Source: an uncultured Phocaeicola sp. (GTDB taxonomy: Bacteria > Bacteroidota > Bacteroidia > Bacteroidales > Bacteroidaceae). Taken from it: 64,000 bases of DNA. The notes below the pieces were generated by a model. The model ran no database searches. It was not told the origin of the DNA and was given only the letters and a program-made list of their open reading frames with translations. Numbering within the stretch: the stretch's first letter is position 1; the number at the start of each line of letters is the position of its first letter. Shown here one piece after another: positions 33,124-43,555 of the stretch. The position numbers were made by a program, and so were the translations under genes. The stretch is from the NCBI GenBank assembly GCA_948956705.1, contig CARCZS010000006.1:1-64000 (forward strand). Reading direction: 5' to 3'.

Positions 33124-33152
33124 GGGAGTGATAAAAAATGTCACTCCCTTTC
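33124..33152 (+). terminator. Terminator of rng
   Basis: GGGAGTGA (33124-33131) and TCACTCCC (33141-33148) are perfect complements, followed by TTTCTTT. From 33153 to 33287 nothing else was recognised. Confidence 0.85.
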
Positions 33153-33287
33153 TTTATTTCACTACTCTAATATGCAAGGCTTGATTTCGACGTTTCACAA
33201 GCTCAAATACCAGTCACATTCTGCCGATTACAACTCACCCAACCATCACAAAGCTGGCAAAACAAAAGCACATCCGTTGCCCCTATT

Positions 33288-34094
33288 TTATTTACCTTGC
33301 TTATAGTCTTTCACTATTCCCTCCGCAATCCAATTTGCCAATGCCTGACGGTTATTCTTCAGAACCAGCCGTTGTTGGTCACGCTTGTTCCGAATATTTC
33401 CCAATTCCAAAAACACCGCTACGGGAGTCGTATTACGCAATACATACAAATTACGTTCACTCACCGTTCCGCGAAAGCCACGGTTTGGCTGATGCTTGTC
33501 ATATTTCCTATCAAAGGTACGGTGCAAGTTATTGGCCAACCGCCTACCCTTCGTACTTTTAGGAGCGTTATAAAAAAACACATCTGTCTGCTGTCCCTTA
33601 CTGCGACTGTCCACATGAATAAATACAGCTCGTTTGTAACTGCTCTTATCTTTCCGATACAGTTTATTCACCCAGTCACAACGTTGCTTCAAACGAGCCA
33701 CCTGATTCAAGGGAATAGGATCTCCCATGCAAGTTTCACGTTTACTGTTTGCCAGGACATGACCGTCACGAATACCATCTTTCTTATCTTGAATGATAAT
33801 ATGCACCTTCGCACCTCGTGACAACAACTCACGTGCCAACCGCAGAATAATATCGTATGCATACTCATCCTCATGCAACTGACGCCCCTGATAGATACCG
33901 ATGGCCCCAGGATCGGGACCTCCGTGACCACTCACCAAATAAAAACAAGCTCCGCTTAGTTCATTGGATGTAATCTGATAGGTAGCATATTCCTTTCCAA
34001 ATAATGCCTCTTTGCCGGTACGAGGCTTTTTCTTCGCCAGAAGCGGTGATAGAACAAAAAATAAAAACGTGACAAATAGTACCGATCCTCTCAT
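33288..34094 (-). CDS. N-acetylmuramoyl-L-alanine amidase (Amidase_3)
   Basis: A signal peptide (GSVLFVTFLFFVLSPLLA) exports the 268-residue protein to the periplasm. The zinc ligands of the amidase fold are visible: His in VSGHGGPDPGA, Glu in HEDEYAYDI, and His in AVFIHVDSRS. The general base Glu is in FLELGNIRN. The enzyme cleaves the stem peptide from muramic acid during wall turnover. It is 6 bp downstream of the thioredoxin-like gene, and both are exported. Confidence 0.88.
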   Translation of the reverse strand: MRGSVLFVTFLFFVLSPLLAKKKPRTGKEALFGKEYATYQITSNELSGACFYLVSGHGGPDPGAIGIYQGRQLHEDEYAYDIILRLARELLSRGAKVHIIIQDKKDGIRDGHVLANSKRETCMGDPIPLNQVARLKQRCDWVNKLYRKDKSSYKRAVFIHVDSRSKGQQTDVFFYNAPKSTKGRRLANNLHRTFDRKYDKHQPNRGFRGTVSERNLYVLRNTTPVAVFLELGNIRNKRDQQRLVLKNNRQALANWIAEGIVKDYKQGK

Positions 34095-34100
34095 TACCTG

Positions 34101-34643
34101 TTATTTTTCTCCCAACATTTCATCTATCTTCTTGCACAAAGAAGAGAATTCTTCTTCATTGTACAAACGGGTCAGCATTACAATCTTGCCCGTTTTGTCA
34201 ATCAATACATTACGGGTGATGCCCGCTTTACGGTCTGCATATCTGGCAAAAATATCAGCTCCCGGATCAAGAGCCAACGGATAGGTCACGCCGGTACGTT
34301 TGGCAAAAGCCACTACGGTTTCCAAAGGTTCGTCCCGATCCACTCCAAAGAGAGCAAACGCTTTATTATCCTTATGTTTCAACCAGATATCTTTTTCAAT
34401 AAAAGGCATCTCCTTTCGGCAAACTCCACACCAACTGGCAGTGAACTGAAGCATCACCACCTTGCCACGCAAATCAGAGAGTTTCACTTTCTGTCCGTCT
34501 GTCAGTTCCATTTCAAAATCGGGAGCCATATCCCCTACCTTTACTATATAACCGGCATTATCAGGAGTAACCTGTTGTGCCTTCACCGGCTGACTCAGCA
34601 AACATGCGCAAACCAGCAACATCAGACTCATAAACTTCTTCAT
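34101..34643 (-). CDS. TlpA-like periplasmic thiol-disulfide protein
   Basis: A signal peptide (MSLMLLVCACLLSQPVKAQ) leads to an AhpC/TSA-Redoxin fold of 180 residues in total. The active site is WCGVC within QFTASWCGVCRKEMPF, a thioredoxin-like CXXC, and the cis-Pro region follows in TYPLALDPG. Such proteins reduce or oxidise periplasmic cysteines. The start at 34643 follows a -7 box on the minus strand by about 30 bp. Confidence 0.88.
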   Translation of the reverse strand: MKKFMSLMLLVCACLLSQPVKAQQVTPDNAGYIVKVGDMAPDFEMELTDGQKVKLSDLRGKVVMLQFTASWCGVCRKEMPFIEKDIWLKHKDNKAFALFGVDRDEPLETVVAFAKRTGVTYPLALDPGADIFARYADRKAGITRNVLIDKTGKIVMLTRLYNEEEFSSLCKKIDEMLGEK

Positions 34644-34673
34644 CGTTCTTCTCTTATTTTTATATATTCGCTA

Positions 34674-34710
34674 CAAAGATAGGCTATTCCATCATTTTTT
34701 CGTAATTTTG
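34674..34710. promoter_or_regulatory. Divergent promoters between the TlpA-like and DUF6064-like genes
   Basis: On the minus strand TATCTTTG (34681 down to 34674) serves the TlpA-like gene. On the plus strand TAATTTTG (34703-34710) serves the membrane protein at 34743. Both match TAnnTTTG; the -33 boxes are weak. Confidence 0.55.
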
Positions 34711-34742
34711 GCACCCAAAATAACTACCAACTTATCAAGAAG

Positions 34743-35483
34743 ATGAATATTTTTTGGGATACAATTACTCATTACAATGCGGGTACCTGGATTTATCAAG
34801 TTATTATCACCCTTATCGGCATTATTTTAACCTGTTCTCTATTCAAAAGCCCCACAAAAAAAATAAAAGTAGCGATGAAGTTATATCTTATATTCTTGAA
34901 TGTATGGATAGCTTCCGTGTATTACATGATTTATTGTGAACCAAGAAGTTATAACAGTGCTTTGGCAGGATTTTGGGGAATCATGGCCATCTTCTGGATT
35001 TATGACCTGAAAGTAAACTACACCCCTTTTGACCGGACTCACAAACATACCGCACTAGCCGTCCTGCTTTGTATGTTGCCATTGGCCTATCCACTCTTCT
35101 CCATTATAAGGGGGATGAACTTTCCCATGATGACCTCACCTGTAATGCCTTGTTCGGTAGCGGTTTTCACCATCGGACTGCTGCTGGCATTTTCCAAACG
35201 AGTCAATATCTTTCTCGTCATGTTTCTCTGCCACTGGGCACTGATCGGTTTCACCAAAACTTACTTTTTCCATATTCCCGAAGATTTTCTGCTGGCAAGT
35301 TCGGCTGTACCGGGCCTTTATCTGTTCTTTAAAGAATACACAGCTTCCCATCTGCATACTTCCACCCTTTTCCGTGCCCGTATGATTAATCTCGCCCTGA
35401 TTATTGCCTGCGGTGCAATCGGAGTGCTGTTCATGATATCTATGGTGTGCGAACTGGCTCAAGAACAGGCTTTATCGAAATAA
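34743..35483 (+). CDS. Polytopic membrane protein, DUF6064-like
   Basis: This 246-residue protein has about eight hydrophobic helices (YQVIITLIGIILTCSLF, YLIFLNVWIASVYYMIY, FWGIMAIFWIYDL, and others). The start MNIFWDTITHYNAGTW and the pattern of helices resemble DUF6064 proteins; the family name is from memory. No transport or enzymatic motif is apparent. It stands alone upstream of lysS. Confidence 0.65.
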   Translation: MNIFWDTITHYNAGTWIYQVIITLIGIILTCSLFKSPTKKIKVAMKLYLIFLNVWIASVYYMIYCEPRSYNSALAGFWGIMAIFWIYDLKVNYTPFDRTHKHTALAVLLCMLPLAYPLFSIIRGMNFPMMTSPVMPCSVAVFTIGLLLAFSKRVNIFLVMFLCHWALIGFTKTYFFHIPEDFLLASSAVPGLYLFFKEYTASHLHTSTLFRARMINLALIIACGAIGVLFMISMVCELAQEQALSK

Positions 35484-35557
35484 AAACACGTCTTAATGAG
35501 GTACTTTGCAAAATCTTTCGTATTTTTGCCAACAAATTGAGTTAATGTTTTAACAGG

Positions 35558-37288
35558 ATGAACGTATTAGAACTAAGTGAACAGGAGATTATCAGACGAA
35601 ACAGTCTGAATGAATTGCGCGCTATGGGCATCGAGCCATACCCCGCAGCTGAGTATGTAACCAATGCATTTTCTACAGATATAAAAGCTGAGTTCAAGGA
35701 TGATGAGGAACCTCGCAAAGTATCGGTAGCCGGACGTATGATGAGCCGCCGTGTGATGGGTAAAGCTTCATTTATCGAATTACAGGATTCAAAAGGCCGT
35801 ATCCAGGTGTATATCACCCGTGATGACATCTGCCCGGATGAAAACAAAGAAATGTACAACACTGTGTTCAAACGTCTGCTGGACCTTGGTGACTTTATCG
35901 GTATAGAAGGATTCGTATTCAGAACCCAAATGGGTGAAATCAGTATCCACGCTAAAAAACTGACCGTACTGTCCAAGTCTATCAAACCGCTTCCTATTGT
36001 AAAATACAAAGACGGAGTCGCTTACGACAAGTTTGAAGACCCTGAACTGCGTTATCGCCAACGTTATGTTGACCTTGCTGTGAATGAAGAGATAAAAGAT
36101 ATCTTCATCAAGCGCAGTAAAGTATATAGCTCTATGCGCGAATATTTCAACTCAAAAGGTTATATGGAAGTGGAAACCCCGATTCTGCAATCCATTGCCG
36201 GCGGAGCAGCCGCACGTCCATTCATAACTCACCACAACGCACTGGATATGCCGCTGTACATGCGTATTGCCAGTGAGTTGTACCTGAAAAGACTAATTGT
36301 AGGTGGTTTCGAAGGAGTGTATGAAATAGGTAAGAACTTCCGTAACGAAGGAATGGACCGCACACACAACCCTGAATTTACCTGCATGGAAATATATGTT
36401 GCCTACAAGGACTATAACTGGATGATGGAATTTACAGAAAAAATGATTGAAAAAATCTGTCTGGATGTAAACGGCACCACTCAAGTAAAAGTAGGCGACA
36501 ACATCATTGACTTCAAAGCCCCGTACAAACGTGTCACCATGCTGGACTCTATCAAGGAACACACCGGCTATGATCTGACAGGCATGAACGAAGAACAGAT
36601 ACGAGAAGTTTGCCAGAAACTCAATATGGAGATTGACGACACAATGGGCAAAGGCAAACTGATCGATGAAATCTTCGGAGAATTCTGCGAAGGTACTTAC
36701 ATCCAGCCGACTTTCATCACCGACTATCCGAAAGAAATGTCTCCGCTGACAAAGATACACCGCAGCAATCCGGATTTGACCGAGCGTTTCGAGCTGATGG
36801 TGAACGGCAAGGAACTGTGTAATGCATACTCCGAATTGAACGACCCGATTGACCAGTTGGAACGTTTCGAAGAACAAATGAAACTGAGCGAAAAAGGAGA
36901 TGATGAAGCTATGATTATTGACAAAGACTTCGTCCGTGCGCTGGAATACGGTATGCCCCCCACTTCGGGTATGGGAATCGGTATGGACCGTCTGACGATG
37001 CTGATGACCGGACAGTCTACCATTCAGGAAGTATTGTTCTTCCCCCAGATGCGTCCCGAAAAGATTACTCCGAAAGACACTCCTGCCAAATTTATGGAAC
37101 TGGGAATTTCAGAAGACTGGGTTCCTGTCATTCAGAAAGCAGGCTATAACCTGGTGAGCGATATGAAAGAAGTGAATCCGCAGAAGCTGCATATGGACAT
37201 TTGCGGAATCAACAAAAAATATAAATTGGAACTAACCAATCCTACGGTGGACGAAGTTGCCGGATGGATTGCGAAAATTGAGAATTGA
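35558..37288 (+). CDS. lysS: Lysyl-tRNA synthetase (class II)
   Basis: Charges tRNA-Lys. The 576-residue protein has an anticodon-binding OB domain (about 60-160, [16 protein letters not shown]) and class II motifs: [14 protein letters not shown] (motif 1), [15 protein letters not shown] (motif 2) and GMGIGMDRL (motif 3). The C-terminal 70 residues after motif 3 are longer than in E. coli LysS, which is usual in Bacteroidetes. A -7 box, TATTTTTG (35521-35528), lies 29 bp before the start. Confidence 0.96.
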   Translation: MNVLELSEQEIIRRNSLNELRAMGIEPYPAAEYVTNAFSTDIKAEFKDDEEPRKVSVAGRMMSRRVMGKASFIELQDSKGRIQVYITRDDICPDENKEMYNTVFKRLLDLGDFIGIEGFVFRTQMGEISIHAKKLTVLSKSIKPLPIVKYKDGVAYDKFEDPELRYRQRYVDLAVNEEIKDIFIKRSKVYSSMREYFNSKGYMEVETPILQSIAGGAAARPFITHHNALDMPLYMRIASELYLKRLIVGGFEGVYEIGKNFRNEGMDRTHNPEFTCMEIYVAYKDYNWMMEFTEKMIEKICLDVNGTTQVKVGDNIIDFKAPYKRVTMLDSIKEHTGYDLTGMNEEQIREVCQKLNMEIDDTMGKGKLIDEIFGEFCEGTYIQPTFITDYPKEMSPLTKIHRSNPDLTERFELMVNGKELCNAYSELNDPIDQLERFEEQMKLSEKGDDEAMIIDKDFVRALEYGMPPTSGMGIGMDRLTMLMTGQSTIQEVLFFPQMRPEKITPKDTPAKFMELGISEDWVPVIQKAGYNLVSDMKEVNPQKLHMDICGINKKYKLELTNPTVDEVAGWIAKIEN

Positions 37289-37344
37289 GAATTTAAAGAT
37301 TGAGAATTATTCCAATTGTCAATTATCCATCATAAATAATAAGC

Positions 37345-38340
37345 ATGAAATTGCCCGGTAAAATAGCGATAATGGGTGGTGGCAGCTGGGCCACGGCTAT
37401 TGCAAAAATAGTCTTGGCTCAGGCTGAATCAATCAACTGGTATATGCGCCGCGACGACCGAATTGAAGAATTCAAACGTTTGGGACATAATCCGGCTTAT
37501 CTGACAAGTGTGCGCTTTGAAATAAAGAACATCAACTTCTCTTCAGATATCAACAAGATAGTAAAGGAATCGGATACCCTGATATTCGTTACCCCCTCTC
37601 CCTATCTGAAAAGCCACCTGAAAAAGCTGAAAACCAAAATAAAGGACAAGTTCATTGTCACTGCTATCAAGGGTATCGTCCCTGACGAGAACCTGATTGT
37701 TTCCGATTATTTTCATCAGGTATACGGTGTTCCCGAAGAGAATATAGCCGTCATTGCAGGTCCGTGCCACGCAGAAGAAGTAGCCTTGGAGCGTCTTTCC
37801 TATCTGACTATCGGATGTAAAGACATTGACAAGGCGAAGATATTCGCTCGGCAGCTGGCCGGACATTACATAAAAACTTCTGTAAGCCCGGATGTGGCAG
37901 GTATAGAATACGCTTCGGTATTGAAGAATATTTATGCTATCGCCGCTGGAATTTGCAGCGGTCTGAAATATGGCGACAATTTTCAGGCTGTATTGATTTC
38001 AAATGCCATTCAAGAGATGAACCGCTTCCTGAATACCGTACATCCCGTAGAGCGTTCTATTGATGATTCCGCTTATCTGGGTGACTTGTTGGTTACCTCC
38101 TACTCCAATTTCAGCCGGAACCGCGTATTCGGAACCATGATTGGTAAAGGTTATTCCGTAAAAAGCGCACAGATAGAAATGGAAATGATTGCCGAAGGAT
38201 ACTACGGAACGAAATGTATCAAGGAGCTAAACAAGCACTTGCACGTGAACATGCCTATCGTAGATGCCGTTTATAATATTTTATATGAGCGCATCTCGCC
38301 CATGATTGAGATTAAATTATTAACTGATTCATTCAGATAA
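37345..38340 (+). CDS. gpsA: Glycerol-3-phosphate dehydrogenase (NAD(P)+)
   Basis: Makes sn-glycerol-3-phosphate for phospholipids from DHAP. The Rossmann motif is [13 protein letters not shown]. The catalytic lysine region lies in the [16 protein letters not shown] segment, and [15 protein letters not shown] is the substrate motif. The length is 331 residues, as expected. It lies 56 bp after lysS, and pgi follows after 13 bp. Confidence 0.94.
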
Positions 38341-38353
38341 AATATCAGATACA

Positions 38354-39697
38354 ATGAAGAATATTAGTTTAAACATCGACAAAGTAGCCGGTTTTGTTTC
38401 TAAGGAAACAATCGCTGCTTACGAACCTCAGGTGAAAGCCTGCATGGAAACATTGGAAAACGGTACAGGTAAAGGTAATGACTTCTTGGGTTGGTTGCAT
38501 TTGCCATCGTCTATAACAGCCGAACATTTGGCTGACTTGAAAGCTACTGCCCAGGTTCTGCGCGACAACTGTGAAGTAGTAGTCGTAGCAGGTATCGGTG
38601 GAAGCTATCTGGGAGCACGTGCCGTAATAGAAGCTTTATCCAATAGTTTCCAATGGTTGAAAGCAAAACAAGACGGACCCGTCATCGTTTTTGCAGGCCA
38701 CAATATCAGCGAAGATTACTTGTTCGAGTTGACTGCATACTTGAAGGACAAAAAGTTCGGTGTAATTAATATTTCCAAGTCTGGTACTACTACAGAAACC
38801 GCCTTAGCTTTCCGTTTACTGAAAAAACAGTGTGAAGACCAGCTTGGCAAGGAAATGGCGAAGAAAGTGATTGTTGCCGTTACAGATGCCAAAAAGGGTG
38901 CCGCACGTGTTACAGCCGACAAGGAAGGATATCAGACTTTCATTATCCCCGATAATGTAGGCGGTCGTTTCTCTGTCCTTACTCCAGTAGGTTTGCTGCC
39001 TATCGCAGTGGCAGGATTTGACATTGAGAAACTAGTGGAAGGCGCACGCACGATGGAAACAATATGTGGTCCGGCTACTCCGTTTGCCGAAAATCCTGCA
39101 GCTGTTTATGCTGCCACCCGCAATGAATTGTATAAAGACGGAAAGAAGATTGAGATTTTGGTAAACTTCAATCCCAAACTGCACTATATGAACGAATGGT
39201 GGAAACAATTGTACGGTGAATCCGAAGGTAAGGATGGTAAAGGTATTTATCCGTCTGCCGTCGACTTCTCTACCGATCTCCATTCTATGGGACAGTGGAT
39301 TCAGGAAGGTGAACGTACTATCTTCGAAACAGTTATCTCTATCGAAAACCCGGAACATACGCTTCAAGTTCCTTCGGACAGCGAAAATTTGGATGGCTTG
39401 AATTTCTTGGCAGGAAAGCGTGTAGACGAAGTGAACAAGATGGCAGAACTAGGTACTCAGCTGGCACACGTTGACGGTGGTGTACCCAATATGCGACTGA
39501 TTGTACCCGAACTGAATGAATACTACCTGGGAGAAATCATCTATTTCTTTGAAAAAGCTTGTGGTATCAGCGGTTATTTGCTGGGAGTAAATCCGTTCAA
39601 CCAACCGGGCGTGGAAGCATACAAGAAAAATATGTTTGCTTTGTTGAATAAACCGGGATACGAAGAAGAGTCTAAAGCTATCCAAGCTAGATTATAA
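38354..39697 (+). CDS. pgi: Glucose-6-phosphate isomerase
   Basis: Interconverts glucose-6-P and fructose-6-P in glycolysis. The 447-residue short bacterial form carries the SIS-type motif [16 protein letters not shown], the phosphate loop [31 protein letters not shown], and the catalytic Glu/His region ending [14 protein letters not shown]. It is coupled to gpsA (13-bp gap). A palindromic repeat follows and likely ends the message. Confidence 0.95.
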
Positions 39698-39730
39698 TAT
39701 CAAAAACCTATTCAGAATGCCATTTATCAA

Positions 39731-39793
39731 TGTCATTCCGAATAACAGTGAAGAATCTGAAAGCATCCATCAAATGCTTGCAGATTCTTCACT
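39731..39793 (+). repeat. Palindromic repeat/terminator after pgi, TGTCATTCCGA type
   Basis: AGTGAAGAATCTGAAAGCAT (39747-39766) pairs with ATGCTTGCAGATTCTTCACT (39774-39793) with one mismatch. The preceding TGTCATTCCGAA (39731-39742) together with GAAGAATCT resembles a widespread dispersed repeat with a TGTCATTCCGA...GAAGAATCT core found in many unrelated bacteria. It may double as the pgi terminator. Confidence 0.55.
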
Positions 39794-39846
39794 TTGTTCC
39801 AATCCAACGGTCACACCTTTGGAAATAATAACTATACATTTATTCT

Positions 39847-40581
39847 ATGTTTAAAGAAGCGATAAATAACTATCTTCATACTCATGGATACGAATCCATC
39901 GACTTGAAAGCCGTATTATTCGATATGGACGGCGTGCTGTTCGACTCCATGCCCAACCATGCTGAGTCATGGCATAAAATAATGAAACGCTTCGGTTTCG
40001 GCCTCAGCCGAGAAGAAGCTTATATGCACGAAGGGCGTACCGGTGCATCTACGATCAATATAGTAAGTCGTCGGGAACGTGGGCATGATGCTACTGAAGA
40101 AGAAATAAAAGCTATCTACCAAGCCAAAACTGAAGAATTCAACAAATGCCCCAAAGCAGAACGGATGCCCGGCGCACTGGAAGTATTGACTAAAATAAAG
40201 AGTGAAGGACTGACTCCGATGGTAGTAACCGGTTCGGGACAAACTTCGTTATTGGACCGATTGAATCATAATTTTCCGGGCATATTCCAAGCCAACTTAA
40301 TGGTTACCGCCTTTGATGTGAAATATGGGAAACCAAATCCGGAACCATATCTGATGGCCCTAAAGAAAGGCGGCTTTAAACCCAATGAAGCGTTAGTAAT
40401 AGAAAATGCACCACTAGGTGTACAGGCGGGAGTTGCAGCCGGTATTTTTACCATCGCCGTGAATACAGGACCATTGCACGACAATGTGTTACTGAATGAA
40501 GGAGCGAATTTACTTTTTCATTCCATGCCCGATTTCAATAAAAATTGGGAAACACTACAATCTGCATTAAAACAAGATTAA
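39847..40581 (+). CDS. HAD-superfamily phosphatase, beta-phosphoglucomutase-like
   Basis: The catalytic motif I is FDMDGVLFDS, with nucleophile and acid aspartates. The cap region (about 35-100, SRRERGHDATEEEIKAIYQA) is the helical type of the PGMB subfamily. Motif II is VVTGSGQTS, and motifs III/IV are in KYGKPNPEPY and VIENAPLGVQAG. The length of 244 residues fits. Substrate is probably a sugar phosphate but cannot be fixed from sequence. Confidence 0.85.
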   Translation: MFKEAINNYLHTHGYESIDLKAVLFDMDGVLFDSMPNHAESWHKIMKRFGFGLSREEAYMHEGRTGASTINIVSRRERGHDATEEEIKAIYQAKTEEFNKCPKAERMPGALEVLTKIKSEGLTPMVVTGSGQTSLLDRLNHNFPGIFQANLMVTAFDVKYGKPNPEPYLMALKKGGFKPNEALVIENAPLGVQAGVAAGIFTIAVNTGPLHDNVLLNEGANLLFHSMPDFNKNWETLQSALKQD

Positions 40582-40614
40582 ATTTTGCAAGAATTCTTCA
40601 CAATCAATAAAAAA

Positions 40615-40653
40615 GAGCTCCTTGCTTTCACCTAGATGAAAAACAAGGAGCTC
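40615..40653. terminator. Bidirectional terminator between the HAD gene and the esterase gene
   Basis: GAGCTCCTTG (40615-40624) and CAAGGAGCTC (40644-40653) are perfect complements between convergent genes. The plus strand continues ATATTATAT; the minus strand continues TTTTTTATTG after the hairpin, a good leftward terminator. Confidence 0.75.
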
Positions 40654-40693
40654 ATATTATATAAAAAATCACAGCCTATCAAAATACCTGAAC

Positions 40694-41938
40694 CTACTTT
40701 AAAACTTTGCGTAACCAAGGAATAACCAGTTCGTTTTTAAAATAATGAGAAGGGGGATCTACATTGACCGCTTCGAAATAGGTCTTTGAATCCAGTCCTT
40801 CATCAAGGTGCTCCACATCTTTTCTAACTGCCTTATCAGCAAACTTCGGATAATGATGAAACTCCGCATTTTCCGGTTTTCCACTAGCAGCATAAGCAGA
40901 TTGTACCAAACGGAAATCACGGTCCAACCCTCCCTCTGTAAAAATGATAGGACGAGGAGCTAATGACGCAACAACATCTGGAAAATTAAAATACCTCCAA
41001 TAACCAGGTATCAGATGACGGATAGAATTTGGAAAAGGACGTCTGTTTTCCTTGTCAGGTTTAGTCATTACAACGGCACGTTCCTGAGTCTGGCATAGAA
41101 AATCATTGTACACAAAAGCATAAATATCCTTATCCAACACCCCCAAGACCATCATCGGTTCTGTACCTAATGAGAATCCGCTAATCACAATCCTGTCCTT
41201 TCGGATATAAGACTGGGCTTTCATCCAATTCAGCACCTGCATATCCAGATAAGAAGTATACCCTAGCCAACTCCATCCCAGTTCAAGCAAAAAACGGGAA
41301 ACAACATCATAGTCATAATTCCATCCTTTATCATAACATTCCAAATCGGAGGCTTCTCCAGCAGCGGCATTATCCACCGCTACCGCCACATAACCTTCTT
41401 TAACCATATTCAAAGCCATACTTACTTTGGGATTATTATAATCCTCAGTTAACTTATCACAGATGCCGGGCTCACCAACCAATCCTTCTTTGGTCCTTCC
41501 GGACCCCGGAATGCACAAAACTCCGGGTACTGCACCCTTCAAATGTTCCGGTTTCAAAACCAGAAAAGTGGAAACTGACTTTGGAAAAGGATAGAACTCC
41601 CATTTCTCTAAAATATATCCCTCTTTTTTTTCCGTTTTCACACAGACAGGAGACGGTTGTCTCTTTATCTCGGGAAACTTCATGATCTCCACCATCGCAG
41701 CACGCACTCCATCCTGCCATTGCGTAAATTCCTGTGCGGACATACCGGAACGGTAAGCATATTGGGGATGTGTATCTTTCAACATCTCATGAACAATGGC
41801 ATAAGTACTTAGTAACCGTCCATCCCCACGATCTGATTTCACAACTGCATGCTTCTCAGGTTGGTAATTCTGAGAATTACCAACCATACATAAGCTGCAT
41901 ACAGATACTAAAAAGAGCAATCTTTTCATTATCATCAT
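40694..41938 (-). CDS. Secreted alpha/beta hydrolase (acetyl-esterase-like) of the SusCD locus
   Basis: A signal peptide (RLLFLVSVCSLCMVGNSQ) precedes a 414-residue alpha/beta hydrolase. The nucleophile elbow is GFSLG, with acid/base candidates in the GGLDRDF and HHYPKF segments. The layout (VPGVLCIPGSGRTKEG oxyanion region, VAVDNAAAGEAS) resembles the acetyl xylan esterase/dienelactone hydrolase-like group of carbohydrate esterases. It lies 12 bp downstream of susD, so it probably removes ester groups from the glycan imported by this locus. The exact substrate is unknown. Confidence 0.75.
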   Translation of the reverse strand: MMIMKRLLFLVSVCSLCMVGNSQNYQPEKHAVVKSDRGDGRLLSTYAIVHEMLKDTHPQYAYRSGMSAQEFTQWQDGVRAAMVEIMKFPEIKRQPSPVCVKTEKKEGYILEKWEFYPFPKSVSTFLVLKPEHLKGAVPGVLCIPGSGRTKEGLVGEPGICDKLTEDYNNPKVSMALNMVKEGYVAVAVDNAAAGEASDLECYDKGWNYDYDVVSRFLLELGWSWLGYTSYLDMQVLNWMKAQSYIRKDRIVISGFSLGTEPMMVLGVLDKDIYAFVYNDFLCQTQERAVVMTKPDKENRRPFPNSIRHLIPGYWRYFNFPDVVASLAPRPIIFTEGGLDRDFRLVQSAYAASGKPENAEFHHYPKFADKAVRKDVEHLDEGLDSKTYFEAVNVDPPSHYFKNELVIPWLRKVLK

Positions 41939-41950
41939 ATTATCTCACTA

Positions 41951-43540
41951 TTATTCATACCCCGGAGTCTGCTTGATTTCCGGATCTCCATTCAAAACTT
42001 CCACATTAACAGGCCACAACATCATATACGCCTTATCCTCTGTTAATATAGGCAATGAACTTCCATAATGCGCTTTAACAGAAAAGACAAAAGGTTTTCC
42101 GTTGGAATCACGTAAACGCAATAAATCAAACCAGCGGCTTCCCTCACCTACAAACTCTTTATCACGTTCCTGCAAAATAGCCCACTCATTATCCGCATAA
42201 TCTCCTGCAATATATTTATGTTGTTCAAATTTATCACCATAAGCACGCTTACGTACCTCATTTATATATGCAGCACATTTATCCGGAGCTCCCAACCCGT
42301 TTTCACACTCGGCCAGCATCAACAAAACATCAGCATATCTATATACCGGTACATCTGAATCATAATAATGAGTTCCTCCATCCGTATGTCCCATCAGTTT
42401 TTTCCAACAAGCGCCACGAGTCTTTCCTTCGAACATATATTGAAAGAAAGTAGCATCCAAACGAGTATCTTCCTTATCATAAATCTCAATAAACGGCACT
42501 TTATACTCATAACGTAATGGTCCGGCTGTCAATAGCTTCAACGGATCCGGACCATATTTATTTCCATCCAAGTCCGTAGCATTGGTAAACAAGGCTACAT
42601 TATAGAACCAGTTCGCCCCCCAATTGGTCAATTCATTCTTATTAAAACACAGAGCGAAAATGATCTCTTTATTCTTCTTCCCTTCCGGAGTCCATAAATC
42701 CGCAAAGTTTGGAAGCAGTTCGAATTGTTGGTTCACCAAATTCAATAAAGCCTTCTTTGCTGTCAACAAGTCACTGTTATTAGGATCTACGGCAGTCAGA
42801 GTAGCTATATGATCTCCTGCAATATCATCATCTGGTAATCCTGTAGTGACTTTGGCAGACCACATATATATCTTGGCCTTCAAAAGTTCCGTTGCATGAT
42901 AAGACCATTCATATTGGTTGGACATCTTCTTATCCGACTCATTGAAGAAAGCTTCGGATTTATTAATATCTTCTTTGATAAACTCCAACGTTTCCTCCGG
43001 AGTAGAACGAGCCTTATATAATTGCGTAATATCAATGCTACCCTCGGTAACTTTCGGTTCCGTCTCTAACGGCACACCACCAAATGTTCGATAAAGATAG
43101 AAATAGTAATATGCACGCAAGCCATAAGCCTGTCCCAAATAAAATGATTTCTCCGTTCCAGTCAGATAATCAATTTCTTTATCTACATTTCTGATAAACA
43201 AATTTATATGCATGATATTTGGGTACACCTCATACCAATCATCGATACCGGTATTATCTTTCGTAAGCAGATTATTAGTCATAGGCGGACCATATACCCC
43301 CTCACCCATAGAAGTAACATCACTTATCAGAATCTCACTTCTGAACTCTCCCAATGTGACAGGCATCTGATATTTATCTCTTAAATCGGCATGAATACCA
43401 GTCATAAACATTTCTACCTGAGACTTCTGATTCCAAAAATCATTAGAGCCATAATAATCTTCAGGAGACAGGTCCAACGCATCACAAGCAGACAATACCA
43501 TCATCCCACTCAACAATATGCTATAAAATATTTTCTTCAT
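41951..43540 (-). CDS. SusD/RagB-family outer-membrane glycan-binding lipoprotein
   Basis: The lipobox LSACDAL follows a signal sequence, so the protein is anchored at the cell surface. The N-terminal TPR-like part contains YGLRAYYYFYLYRTFGGVPL, the hallmark of SusD proteins. The C-terminal RagB part carries YRYADVLLMLAECENGLG and RDKEFVGEGSRWFDLLRL. At 529 residues the length is typical. It works as the lid of the SusC channel encoded 15 bp upstream. Confidence 0.95.
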   Translation of the reverse strand: MKKIFYSILLSGMMVLSACDALDLSPEDYYGSNDFWNQKSQVEMFMTGIHADLRDKYQMPVTLGEFRSEILISDVTSMGEGVYGPPMTNNLLTKDNTGIDDWYEVYPNIMHINLFIRNVDKEIDYLTGTEKSFYLGQAYGLRAYYYFYLYRTFGGVPLETEPKVTEGSIDITQLYKARSTPEETLEFIKEDINKSEAFFNESDKKMSNQYEWSYHATELLKAKIYMWSAKVTTGLPDDDIAGDHIATLTAVDPNNSDLLTAKKALLNLVNQQFELLPNFADLWTPEGKKNKEIIFALCFNKNELTNWGANWFYNVALFTNATDLDGNKYGPDPLKLLTAGPLRYEYKVPFIEIYDKEDTRLDATFFQYMFEGKTRGACWKKLMGHTDGGTHYYDSDVPVYRYADVLLMLAECENGLGAPDKCAAYINEVRKRAYGDKFEQHKYIAGDYADNEWAILQERDKEFVGEGSRWFDLLRLRDSNGKPFVFSVKAHYGSSLPILTEDKAYMMLWPVNVEVLNGDPEIKQTPGYE

Positions 43541-43555
43541 AATCCTTCCTATTTA

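Noticed and set aside
37280..37330. ATTGAGAATT repeats between lysS and gpsA
   Set aside because: Three short AT-rich repeats are seen, but no stem, spacing or promoter logic follows from them; they look like local slippage.
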